From Nyssa sinensis (Eukaryota; Streptophyta; Magnoliopsida; Cornales; Nyssaceae), in NCBI GenBank assembly GCA_008638375.1, contig CM018049.1:992001-1056000 (forward strand): 64,000 nt of DNA, in the 5' to 3' direction. The position numbers and the translations under genes are program-made. Under the pieces are notes generated by a model. That model was given only the letters and a program-made list of their open reading frames with translations. It was not told the DNA's origin and did not search any database. Position 1 is the stretch's first letter, and every line of letters begins with the position of its first letter. Positions 33,663 through 44,624 of this stretch are shown in pieces.

Positions 33663-35340
33663 CATAGTAATAAAAGATCAATGCAAAATGCATTGTAACA
33701 TGTAAACTTGCAGCCTTACCTATGGATCACTCACCTCTCCCTCAGCCAAGCGATGTGGGATGCATTACCTCCTCTCATTACCATCTCCCCCGTAGGCTTC
33801 GCCTCACCGGCAGGCGTGCAGCAGCGTGCAGACATCTCCATACTCCCTGCTAGGGTCTGGTGCTAATCCCATCTGTAACGACTCACTCCACATGGCACAA
33901 CACATAATGAAATCCTCAAAACACATTGGCTCATCAACGCCAATCCCTTTCAATTTCCATCCAAGTATCACGACTCACCTCAACAATTCAACACAATAAA
34001 AAGCAAAGGAGACCCCTCACTGTTCACAAGGATACCCCAAGGTCTCTCGCACATGTGATTTTATCTAACCTACCTCAATTTAATCCATGAAATCACCTAG
34101 TGATTTATCCCAATGGCATAAATACACATTATCCGCACCACAATGCAATCTCATCATACAGTATTTTCTAAGTACCCTAATTACTCACAAGATATCAACA
34201 GCACAGTCTAAAAGTAAGGCTATCATCTCCCACCTTAGTCTATATATAACCGAGACTAAGTGTCATGTACTAATAAGGACTAGCCTATTCATTTCATGTA
34301 CGCATATATCGATTGGGTATACAAGTGTAGACAGTGTAGTTTATGTACTCTAATCATGAAACTTAAGTCAATATACCAAGGTTCAGAAGAATAAAACATT
34401 AGTGAAACTCTTCACCAATTTCTACTACGAACATACATCAATTTTCACACACATATATTAACGCACACATACAAACACGTTTAAACATTCTCTTATACAT
34501 GCATTAATAACAACCAGTCTGTATATAAAAAAAAATAAAGTCATACTCGCAGCACTATAACAATCACTAAACTAGCATGCTTATACAGAGTAAACATACA
34601 ACATTCAATAGCCAACATGTAGCTTATCACATCAGCACCCAGTATAAAATTTCATTCCAGGAATACACATATACATAAATAAGTACATAATCTGCTGTAC
34701 AGGTAATCAGGCACATTCCCAACTTCACGGATATCCAGGCTCATAGCCTATCTCACAGACAACAAGCATACAGTCTACTATTTAACCTCATTCGTTATAC
34801 TGTATAAAGGCAAGCATTGAATCCTAGATCATCAATAACCAAGCATGCCCCACATTGTATAATTTCACAAACTAAGGTAACGAGCACTTATCTAATCATG
34901 TAATTTAAACCAACCCAATTCAACTTAAAGTCTAACCCCTCTTAACCCACAATAAAGTCAATCTAAAAAGGATCTATGGACATCCCATGGAATAAAGAAA
35001 ACATCTCCCTCAGGAGTGCACACTGTCTCTCCTCCCCCGTAGCAGCCTATACTTGTCTAAAGTGTAAATAACCGATCTATCTCCAACATAATACCAACAC
35101 TAGACGCATCAAATAAGATGAAGAATCCAAATAAGGTATGCAGTCAACTACATTTATTGAGTAATCTCTACAGATTCTTGTCAACATCACTCTACCCCTA
35201 ACGTCATGGCACATGGTGAATATGAATGAATGAGATGCACTATGGTCTGTCAATATGCTAGTCCATAAACTAAACATAAAAAAAAATGTACCTCACGACT
35301 CTGAAGGTCCAAAAAAAATTAGGTGACTCTAGGCTGGCTA
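33663..35340. other. Unrecognised 1.7-kb filler where protease, RT and RNase H should be
   Basis: No domain of the expected polyprotein and no long frame in any direction. Composition is A/C-rich on the + strand. CGATGTGGGAT at 33751-33761 reads ATCCCACATCG on the minus strand. The content may be captured sequence or an older element; I cannot place it. Confidence 0.5.
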
Positions 35341-35370
35341 CTGCATAACGCCACTCTGAGTGGTCTGGTC

Positions 35371-35960
35371 CTACCTATCACCCCCTTGACTGAGAGTCCT
35401 GACACTCAATGCTGCAGGTACATGCTGAAAATACGGTGCCGGAGGTCCCTGACCCAATAGTGGCTGTGGCAGAGGCACTTGGGTATACTGATAGTAATGT
35501 GGCTCCTCTAAGTCCTGGGAAATCGGCCTCTGAGGACAATTGGGCCCTGACATGGCCAGCCTGGTGGCATACAAAACAAAGTCGTGGAGTCCTCCGTCCT
35601 TGACTCTGTACTGGTGATGGAAATGACTCCTGCCTAGACTCGATCCTCTGTCTCAAGCTGGGGTCCCTCAAAGGACAAGTGACCATCTTGTGGCCAGGCT
35701 TGTCCACAAATAAAACAAATAATGGTCCCTTGGGATGTGGATGTGAAAGAAGCAGCAGTCCGAAACCTCTTCGGTGGTCTCGTACCAGTGTGGGTGTGGG
35801 CGGGTATAGATATCTGTGCAGCAACAGCACGAGCTCGAGACCTCTTCGATGGCCTCTTACCAGTGTATATCGGGGTAGACCTAGGGATCTGTGCTAGAGT
35901 CGCCTCGCTCTGGGTCTGGGGCTCTCTGACTCCTCTAAGCTCAGCCAACTCTCTCTCAGC
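35371..35960 (-). pseudogene. Gag C-terminal part with two zinc-knuckle-like motifs
   Basis: Read right to left: DFRAERELAELRG, a basic region with an approximately repeated segment (TGKRPSKRSRARA and TGTRPPKRFRTA), then CFICGQ followed after a frameshift by PGHKMVTCP, together CX2CX4HX4C, and later CFVCHQAGHVRAQ, a second knuckle whose last Cys is not visible. It is joined at about 35970 to the middle of the LTR. It differs from the gag at 15845 and 47456 in having two knuckles, so it comes from another Tekay subgroup or was rearranged. Confidence 0.7.
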
Positions 35961-35974
35961 CCTGAAATCCACAC

Positions 35975-36111
35975 TCATTAGTACACACTCACAGTCTCTC
36001 CCATGCCCTGAAATCCACTCACACACACAACCACAAGCCATGCTTCCTTGACTGTGCAACACTCAACACATACACACACACACGGCAGAAACACAGTGCA
36101 CACATGCACTG

Positions 36112-36145
<34 letters not shown>

Positions 36146-36336
36146 TCCAAATTAGATTTTTTTTTTTAATTATGTATATATTATATATACATGCACATAT
36201 AGCATACACACATAATTATACACATACAATACACGCATTACATTCATATAATAATAATAATAATAATAGCTCTAATAATAAAATAAATAATCACAGAAAT
36301 TTTATATATAAAAAAAAAAATTTCGGGTCAATACAT
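35975..36336 (-). repeat. 5'-terminal fragment of the element's other LTR
   Basis: Matches 32365-32744 almost exactly (one or two substitutions plus shorter microsatellites) and ends TTTCGGGTCAATACA. Proof of pairing with the LTR at 29835-32744. Confidence 0.9.
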
Positions 36337-37265
36337 GATAAAAAGCTCTAGTGCAATTCAGGAGCCCGATAGTGAGGTGAACTTGGATAAGTGCTTTTGG
36401 GGGTAGTCTCTTTGTGATAGCATCTATTTTGTCAGTATCTTATATCGTTTATTGATATTCTGATGATACACTCTTGTATTATTCATATGCCTTGCAAGCC
36501 TATCTTTGGATATGTTTAATAATGTATTCTTTGGATATTGATACGCCTTGTGAGCCTAACCTTGGATTATTTGTTGATATATTATTTGATTGATGATATG
36601 CTTGCTTGCCTATCTTTAGACTCGAATTTCTATCTTGTGATTGTGACAGCTAACTATTGTATAGGCTAATCCTTATTATCGATTTGTTTATTTTACCTTA
36701 AGATGTGCCTTTTGGACCTACAAGTCATTTCTATTGATTCACACTTTTAGTGACTGACTATTGTGATATCATATCCTTATTTGCTAGTGTTCATATCCTT
36801 CTTTTTGGACTAACCCTGACCCATGACAGAGCGAGGGAATTACTTATTGGGCTAAGTTAGCTCACTCCAAATATGTCACTTCTTTTCAGGACAACAAACT
36901 ACCGAAGGACCACTAAGCGTACATATCGAGTAGACGCCATATTTTGCTACAAATTTTCCTTTTGCAAGTATTGTAGACGCTTTTGCTATCATTATAATAT
37001 ACTAAGTGTAGTGTAGTCTTAGTTCTCCCATGTGTCCACATCTTGGGTATGTTTTTGTATTTTAGTATCTGTAAACTAAACACTTATTTTTATTTTGGTA
37101 TATACAAGTATACTCTTATGATGATATTAGATTAGCTAATGACATGACATGCAATTAATAATCAATTAAGTAATGTTTGAGATCTTTTGGCGAGGGATGG
37201 CTTGCGGGCTGCTGCCCCCGGTCGCGGGCCCTTGATCCCCACAGGACGGGTTATGGGTCGTGACA
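36337..37265 (+). mobile_element. Tekay-type LTR, 3' part, plus orientation
   Basis: Ends ACGGGTTATGGGTCGTGACA at 37265, the same terminus as the long LTRs, and has the acceptor-like CTTTTCAG|G near 36890 preceded by GGGAATTACTTATTGGGCTAAG, equivalent to the block near 4510. Its left part and start are not found. No primer site follows, so it is a truncated or solo LTR. Confidence 0.65.
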
Positions 37266-38386
37266 TTATGTGGTTGTTTTAGGTGAATTGTTTCAAAGAC
37301 CCAAATTCAACTCGAGATTCTAAGCTCATTTTTTTAGCTTTATGGTCGCAGACCTTTGTTTTTGTGACCCTCACAAGGCTTAGTTTAAGTCCCAATAAGC
37401 CAAACTCAATTTGGCTTTAGTTTGTTCAGACCTGCTGAAGTGGATGTCCATCAATGGTGGATTTATGTGGGTTTTGCATTCTAAGCCCTCCTAGGTCTTA
37501 GTTTCACTCCAACACTTTAGTACAACTCTAACAGAAGCTATGCATGTGCCTAATACCTATTAAACAACATGAAATAGTGAGTTTTTCTGAGAGAAGGAAA
37601 ATTTTTAGTTAAGTTTTTACCTTCAACAATGAGGCTTATTCTCTTCTTAGCTTGGTTCTACGCTCTTCAACTTCTTGGTTAGCCTCCCATTCTTCCCCCT
37701 CTTTTCTTCTTGTTCTTCTTTCTTCTTCGTCTTCTTTCTCTCTCTACCTCACACACACCCTCTCTCTCTCTAGCAACCCACACATGCACCATTAATGTCT
37801 ACGTCATGCAAGGTTTTGCATATATATATATATATATATATACATACATACATATATACATATATTTTATAAAATGTTGATATGTTGCATGTGTTTCTAT
37901 TGATTGTGTTGAGTGGTGGGATAGGCTTTTGTATTATTTTTATATATATATATATATATATCTTATGGGATATATAGCACAAATGTGCTGGAAGCCCAAG
38001 TGGTTAAATTTTTGGGTTTAGGTTCTTCCCACCTTTTTGGTCTTGGGATCAAACTTCTTGCCCAACATTTTGGCCCCATTTTCCTTCATTTTTCTCTCTT
38101 ATGCCTTGTTTGGCATTTTTACATATTTTACTTCATTTTTCCCTTTGTGCTTTACTTTTATTTTCCTTCTTGTCTACTTGCATTTTCCACATATCGATTT
38201 CATGAATCGAAGTCTTAGGATTTTGATTATTTTCTTTGTATGCCGGCCTCAATAATTAACGTCTTATCATTGTTGAAGCCTTGTATTTTTTTTTCTCGAT
38301 TAATTTTCTTAATTACTATTTGCTTTGTAAGGTCTCTAATATTTAATTAGGGACTTAATTCTCGTTAATCGATTCGGGGTGTTATA
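37266..38386 (-). mobile_element. LTR 5' part, minus orientation (first of three staggered ends)
   Basis: Ends GATTCGGGGTGTTATA. Contains CAGACCTGCTGAAGTGGATG-type LTR text, CT-rich sequence, TA run 37821-37842 and a tRNA-like module from 37992. Left part lost at 37265. Confidence 0.65.
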
Positions 38387-38935
38387 AAGGTATATATATA
38401 TATATATGCATATATGTATTTTATATATTAAGCTTAGGTGCTGATGTGTTGCATGCATCTTCATTGGTTGTGATGGGTGGTGGGATGGGCTTTTGTACAA
38501 TATGTACATATATCTTGTGGGATATATAGCACAAATGTGCTTGCAACCTAAGTAGTTTAATTTTTAGGTTTGGGTTCTTCCCACCTTTTTGGTATTGGGA
38601 TCAAACCTCTTGGCCAACATTTTGGCCTTATTTTCCTTTATTTTTTCCTCTTATGCCTTGTTTGGCATTTTTACATATTTTACCTCATTTTTCCTTTTGT
38701 GCTTTATTTTTATTTTCCTTCTTGTGTACTTGCATTTTTCATGTATCAATTTCACAAATCGAAGTCTTATGATTTTGATTATTCTCTTCATGTGTCGGCC
38801 TCAACAATTAGGGTCTTGTTATTGTTGAAGTCTTTATATTTTTCTCGATTAGTTTTCTTGATTACTATTTTACTTATAAGGTCTCTAATATATAATTAGT
38901 GACTTAATTTTCGTTAATCGGGTCGGGGTGTTATA
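38387..38935 (-). mobile_element. LTR 5' end, minus orientation (second staggered end)
   Basis: Starts in a TA run and repeats the text of 37850-38386 (GTTGCATGCATCTTC, TGTGGGATATATAGCAC, tRNA-like module near 38540), ending GGTCGGGGTGTTATA. Best explained by the first LTR having inserted into the TA block of this one. Confidence 0.65.
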
Positions 38936-39385
38936 GGTTTAGTTGCTGTTTTGGGAGTGTTCTCACTCAAATTAACTCGTATAACACATATATATGTCAT
39001 TGCATGTACATTTGATCAAAAATATTGAATCCAGTAGTGAGTTCTACTTGAAATTTCTAGAGAGAGAAAGTTCATTTTTTTTTTATCCTTTTGATGGCAG
39101 TATTTTCTTCTCCCTCTGTTGGTGTGATTCTAGGTCTCTATTTCTCTCTTCAGGCTGCTATGCATGCAGCTACACACCTCCTTTCTTCCTTCTCTTTCTT
39201 CTTTTTCTTCTTCTTCTCTCTCTTTAGCCACACACACACATACACACATACCCAAGTCAATTCTGACTTCTCTCATATGTACAACATATATATATATATA
39301 CACATATATTTATATTTTTAATTTAGGATGAGGTGTTGCATGCAATTTGATTGGGTGTGGGGGTGGTGGAATGAGATTTTATATA

Positions 39386-39423
<38 letters not shown>

Positions 39424-39893
39424 CTTGTGAGATATATAACACAAAAGTGTTGTAGCCAAGTTGGCTATATTTTTGGGCATAAGTTCTTGCCCACTTTTTG
39501 GTATTGGGTTCAAGACTTGCCAACTCCATTTTCCACTCTTTTTCCTCTTTTTGTTGTGTTGGGAGGAGGGGATTTTCACTTTTATTTAGCATCTTGTTCA
39601 TTGAGTATGCCTAATTTGTACACCTCTAAATTTCTTAATATATTTTACGTTACATAAAATTTTATCTTTTATGTAGTTGATTTAATTTAACAATATTAGT
39701 TATGATACTTGGTTAAATATTTATGTATTTCTCAACTAATTTCATCGTTGCTTTTCATATCACTTTCTTCTATTTAACTCTCATAAAATTATCATCGTGA
39801 CACTACTGTCATGGTCTAATCGCACGTTAATATTCTCTTAAAGTTTACTAAGCACCCCTAATTATATGGTAATTAGGTCCAGGTGTCACATAA
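38936..39893 (-). mobile_element. LTR 5' end, minus orientation (third staggered end)
   Basis: CTAGAGAGAGAAAG block near 39058, CA/TA microsatellite 39390-39423, tRNA-like module 39453-39518, and terminus GGTCCAGGTGTCACA at 39893. Same subfamily as 48580-56331. Confidence 0.6.
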
Positions 39894-40057
39894 TTATTTG
39901 TCTCCAATTCAGAGCTAATTGCTCTCATTTTTACATTTGTCTCCATATTTATAGATTATCAGTCTTAAGTAGAATTTCCTATGATTATTTAGCAAATTAC
40001 CTTATGATAATCCTCATCATCCTTAATTGTCCCACTTAATTGAGTCCGAATGTTACA
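39894..40057 (-). mobile_element. Short LTR-terminus-like fragment
   Basis: Ends GAGTCCGAATGTTACA, an LTR 5' terminus in reverse. Too short to place. Confidence 0.4.
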
Positions 40058-40200
40058 GTTTCAATCATAATCCTTTTCTCATAGAAATTCATCTCCCCAA
40101 CAAGTCATAATCTAGCAATCCCCATAGAGTCTTTATTCTTCGCACAAGCCATCTATTACAGACATAACCATTATAAAAATTCTATAAGGATAACATTTCT

Positions 40201-40378
40201 TTTAGAAAAAGAAGAATGCTAGCGTCAGTCGCGAGTGTCCACACTTACGATCTGATTGGCTCGTGTATTACACGTGTCAATTTCACGCGCAACCATGCAC
40301 ACATGTGTAATGCACGCGTCAAATAGATCGCGAGTAACCAACACTCGCGACTGACACTAGCATTTCTCTTTAGGAAAA
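40201..40378. mobile_element. Mutator-like MITE (158 bp) with 28-bp inverted repeats
   Basis: Terminal inverted repeats at 40211-40238 and 40341-40368 agree at 25 of 28 bases; their core is ATGCTAG(C/T)GTCAGTCGCG. Flanking duplication TTTAGAAAAA (40201-40210) and TTTAGGAAAA (40369-40378), 9 of 10 identical. A 9-10 bp duplication suits Mutator-like elements. There is no coding capacity. The interior has further inverted-repeat words (ACACGTGT, GCGCG). Confidence 0.82.
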
Positions 40379-40394
40379 TTCTGTTAGGATAGCA

Positions 40395-40640
40395 TTCCTT
40401 TCAAGTAAGTCGTCCATCGTAATCTTATCAACCTATCAGGATGAAGTTCCCTTTCATGTAAGCCGTCCATCGTAATTTTATCAACCTATTAAGATGAAGT
40501 TCCCTTTTAGATAAGCCATCGATCGCAATCTTATCAACCTATCAGGATGAATTTCCCTTTTAGGTAAGTCGTTTAAGGACACATTCTAACAACCTATTAG
40601 GATGAAGTTCACTTTTAAGTAAGTTTTCTAAGGACGCAAA
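40395..40640 (+). repeat. 53-bp tandem array, about five copies
   Basis: The word GATGAA(G/T)TTCCC recurs at 40440, 40493, 40546 and 40601 with TAAGTCGTCCATCGTAATC and TCAACCTATCAG between. Period 53-55 bp, decaying to the right. Confidence 0.85.
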
Positions 40641-42100
40641 TTCATTATCCTCTAAGCATAGCATTCCTTTCGGGTAAGTCGTCTATCAAATTCTCATCAA
40701 TCTACTAGAATGGAATTCCCTTTTAGGTAATATGTTTGAGGACGTAAGACCATCTTATGAGAACACAACCTCATGAAAGACTTGTTAGGATCGTGTTTCC
40801 TACCAAGTAAAACTCTAAAGAGTTATTTTCGAGGGCGTAACCTTGCAACAATCCTATCGAGACAAATCTCTTTACGAAAATCCGATAAAGAAATCACTTA
40901 TTTCTGCTAAGTCGCAAACTACGAACAGTCTGATTCACTTGAGGGGTGATACTTAGGAATCTCATTTCGAAATGAGTCTGACCACATGAAAATCACAATC
41001 AATGTCAAAATGGGTATCTCTTTTCTTGTGTTGATGTTCATTTGCTTGTAAGTTCCATCAACGAGGGGCTCTCTATAGACACCTCATTTTGTAACCCTTG
41101 ATTTGATAGGAGCAATTCGGTAATTATGCCAAGAAACCCACTCCTATTAGGACTCTTCCGAACAGAGTCTTATTCTCAATAGGACTCTTCTTGTTAGAGT
41201 CCCAATCCGGTAGGACTCTTCCCGATAGAGTTCCATTCTTAATAGGAATCTTCCCATCAGAGTCCCATTCCCATTAGGACTTTCCTGTTAGAGTCCTACT
41301 CCCAGTAGAACTCTTCCCGACATAGTCCTATTCCTATAAAGACTCTTTTGTCAAAGTCCCATTCCCGGTAGAGCTTTTTTGTTAAAGTCCCACTTCTAGT
41401 AGGACTTTTTCATGTTAGAGTCCCAGTCCATTAGGACTCTCCTGCTAAAGCCCCATTCCTAGGATGACTCTTCTCGACAAAGTCCTTATCACGACCCAGA
41501 ACTACGCCTATACAGATTAGGGGTCCGTGATTGGCCACCAAGGCCTTTCAATGATCAAATCATCTTTTTAATTGCATTTATCAAATGCAGCAGAATAAAT
41601 TTTTTCGTCTTTTCTTTTTCATATTCATAAAGTAAGCCACATAACTTGATCAATCAATTAAACATTGTCTTTGAAGGATATAGCTCCGTGAGAATTCCAT
41701 AACATGCCAAGGGTTTCAAAACTACTATGTAGTTCTATATTGAAATGTCTATATTCATTTAGGATTAAAATACGTCGTATCAAAACACAAAAGTTCAGAG
41801 AATAATATCAAATTCATTTTCAATGGATCTTAGTTCAATCATAGTCACAGTTCAAAATCATGATTCGATAACAATAGTCATAGTTCAAAATCAATATCAT
41901 GGTTCAATCTTAAGCATAGTCCAATAACATAGTTTGATAAACAATTTCATAGTTCAATAATCAATATCATAATTCAATCATAGCCATAGTTTGATAAATC
42001 AAAATCATAATTCAATAATTCTTAGTTCGATGATTTAAAGTTCAATCAAAGTACGTATTCAATATTCATAAGGGTTCAAGCCAATAAAACTCCTCTTCTA

Positions 42101-42400
42101 TGGTCAGCAAATTAAAACCTCGCTAATTAAGATCGATATTCGATACGACTAGTTCGCTAATGCCGTTCTTGCGACTCACAACCAATATACCTCGTGGGTA
42201 GGGTTTGATAAAGTCACAATCTATTCAACAATGACGAAACATAGAAGATTTTATGGTCAGCAAATTAAAACCTCGCTAACTGAGATCGATATTCGATAAA
42301 CTAGTTCGATAACGCCATTATATGTGGTTCACCACCAATATACCTTGTGGGTAGGGTTTGATAAAGTCACAATCTATTCAATAATGACCAATCATAGAAA
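42101..42400 (-). repeat. ~150-bp tandem duplication in LTR
   Basis: ATGGTCAGCAAATTAAAACC starts both halves (about 42100 and 42253). GTGGGTAGGGTTTGATAAAG and CACAATCTATTCAA recur in each. The copies differ by scattered changes. Confidence 0.88.
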
Positions 42401-42879
42401 AATGATCCATTTAAAACATCCAAATCATGTCCAAAATCAATAATCATTAATAACAATCCTAGTTATCCAAATAAGAGTTTTATATCTAGTATTTAGTCAA
42501 AACAATTCAAAGGACAGTAAGAAACCGTATAGCATTCTAAGTATCTCACGAAAACATTTTCTTGAATCAAAAAGAAGATAATATAGATATCGATGAATCA
42601 TTCACAACATATATTAGGTACAATGTATATGTTATCAAAGGTCATAAAGGAAATGACAATATATATCAATAAGTCATTTAAAATGGTACTAAATGAAAGG
42701 CGTCTATCATTGAAGTTATAAAAGAATTTAATATTTATATCTATAATAAAATCCACCTTAAACATGGTATGAAATACTCACCTGAAGTCCAAAAGCTTAT
42801 ACCCAAAATCCTTCATTTAGTCTAAGGTCCCTATAATCACAATTCAAGATCTTGTTACATTCTTGTTTAAAGCATCACT

Positions 42880-43380
42880 CAATTTAATCATTAACTTAGA
42901 GCTCTTTCTATTCCAATTACACTGTTTTGGTAGCCTCATTAGGTCTTAAGGACGTATCAGTTATTTTTTAGTTTGTTACTAGGTCTTATTTTTCTTAAAA
43001 GGATGTCACCGTTAAGACTAGAGTGCCGAAGATAATCGGTTTAAGCTTTTTCGGATCTTAATTTGCATACTTATAGCTTATATTAAGCCTAGGGCCATTT
43101 TTGTAATTTTACACTTTTACGTGTCATATTTTTTGGTACTTCATTTGCTGAAATGGACTCTACTGTTGAGTCCGGATTGTTAAAAAAAGTTGAAATAGGA
43201 ATTCTCTGACATTTAACTAGCTTTGTGTCATTAAGGGCATATTGGTAATTATTACATTTCATGTGTTTATATTTTTGAGATTTCATCTCATAAAACGGAC
43301 CTTGCCATTAGGTCTAGAATGTTGAAAAAGTCAAAATACACTACCCTTTTATTTTATTTGGGCAACGAAAACATTTTACC
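42880..43380 (-). repeat. Palindromic unit array in LTR
   Basis: GGACTCTACTGTTGAGTCC at 43155-43173, a weaker copy at about 43299, and GGTAATT/CATTTTTGTAATTTT spacers. Confidence 0.7.
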
Positions 43381-44579
43381 AAAATTAAATTAATTTAATT
43401 TAATTATTTTATTTAATATTATATATTCTATTATTATTATAACACAAGTGCCACGGTAGCACAATGGCACACGCAGTGGGGTTTAAGTCCCTCACATGCG
43501 TGAGGTTGGGCGTTCGAATTTGGGGAGTTGGGGCTCCCCCCATTTTTTTCTGACTTTCAATGTGCCAAACAGTGGACAAGGCAGGAAAACAGGGATAGAA
43601 TATCTCGTTCCTATCTGGGTTATCAAATCAGGGGCCTTATCCGCATTACCAAGCAATCTAATTTTCCACTTAAACTTCTTAAATCCCAAGCTTTAAATGA
43701 CGTAGTTTTGCTTAATTGGATCTGTGCCTAGGCAGGTTCCGACTTGAAACGCGACCCGATTGACCTGACCCATGAATAGTCTTTCTTTTTCCTCATTTTT
43801 CTGGTGAGGGATCTGGTTGCCTTTTTCAGTGCCGACGACTGGAAACTGGAAATTTTATTTCTTTTTCTTCGCGGTTTTTGCTTATTTTTGGACCATTTCT
43901 TCACCCAAACATAACTAAAACATTATTGGTAAGTTTTAAGACCGATTTTACTATCCAAATCCGATCTAATGGATGGATTTTTCAAAACTCTGATTCTTCG
44001 ATCACTTCGGATATCTCACTCATTATTGGACCATTTTGGCCCCTTCTTGGTCTATTCTTCATGATTTATAGAGGGCTATATGTTCATGGTATTAAAATTT
44101 GGTTTAACCCTAGATTATGGAATAACCCAATTATTACCTAGACTTGTAAGTTGCTAGTAAATACCCGTTTCTAGGCCAAACTGTGTGGTTCTTGGTTCCT
44201 TATGATCCTTTGTGGGTCTAGTTTTGATCACCGATCACATAAATGGTTTTTATTTAACTTGATTTCTTGGCAAGCTTTTGAAGCTCCATTAATGGTGGCC
44301 TGTTGCATTCTTGGGTTTTAGGCCCCTTTGGGTCCATTTTAAACGTCAAATTCTATCAATACAAACACAAAAACTGACCGAGACTAAAAGTGGTTGAAAC
44401 CATACCTATTTTGAGCCCCAACTCAATTTTCTCTCTCATCGGTTACTCCCTCTCTCTCTACAAGTCTCTCCTTCGGCTCCATTCATCTTCTCATCTTTTG
44501 TTTCTTCTCATTCAGTTCATGCATAGAGAGTCTAGATGGATCCTGTTGGTTGCTCTCAACTTCCTTCCTTCCTTCTCCT

Positions 44580-44582
<3 letters not shown>

Positions 44583-44618
<36 letters not shown>
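44583..44618. repeat. CT microsatellite
   Basis: Uninterrupted CT dinucleotides, about 18 copies, in the CTAGAGAGAG region of the LTR. Confidence 0.95.

Positions 44619-44624
<6 letters not shown>

Larger units (their letters stand above)
29835..36336 (-). mobile_element. Complex non-autonomous Tekay-type element, minus orientation
   Basis: LTR 29835-32744, polypurine tract 32745-32757, integrase/chromodomain remnant 32812-33655, about 1.7 kb of unrecognised sequence, gag zinc-knuckle remnant 35371-35960, then the 5'-terminal ~360 bp of the same LTR (to 36336). Protease, RT and RNase H are absent. The two LTR ends match almost base for base apart from microsatellite lengths, so the insertion is young although the coding part is wrecked. 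The rest of the right LTR, the primer site, leader and gag N-terminus were lost in one deletion at about 35975. Confidence 0.75.
40058..41073 (+). mobile_element. Probable Tat-type element, 3' non-coding region and polypurine tract
   Basis: Non-coding sequence with an inserted small transposon (40211-40368), a 53-bp tandem array and, at 41062-41073, GAGGGGCTCTC-like polypurine sequence before an LTR start of TATAGACACCTC. Tat/Ogre LTRs often begin TGTAGACACC; here TG may have become TA. Lineage call rests on that start only. Confidence 0.45.

Noticed and set aside
33751..33761. snRNA/7SL upstream element (ATCCCACATCG on the minus strand)
   Set aside because: No TATA box at the required distance and no recognisable snRNA or 7SL sequence follows.
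38570..38899. F/L-rich frames suggesting membrane proteins (also 37985-38255, 55989-56226)
   Set aside because: The same T-rich LTR block gives similar frames in each copy with shifting phase; not a conserved protein.
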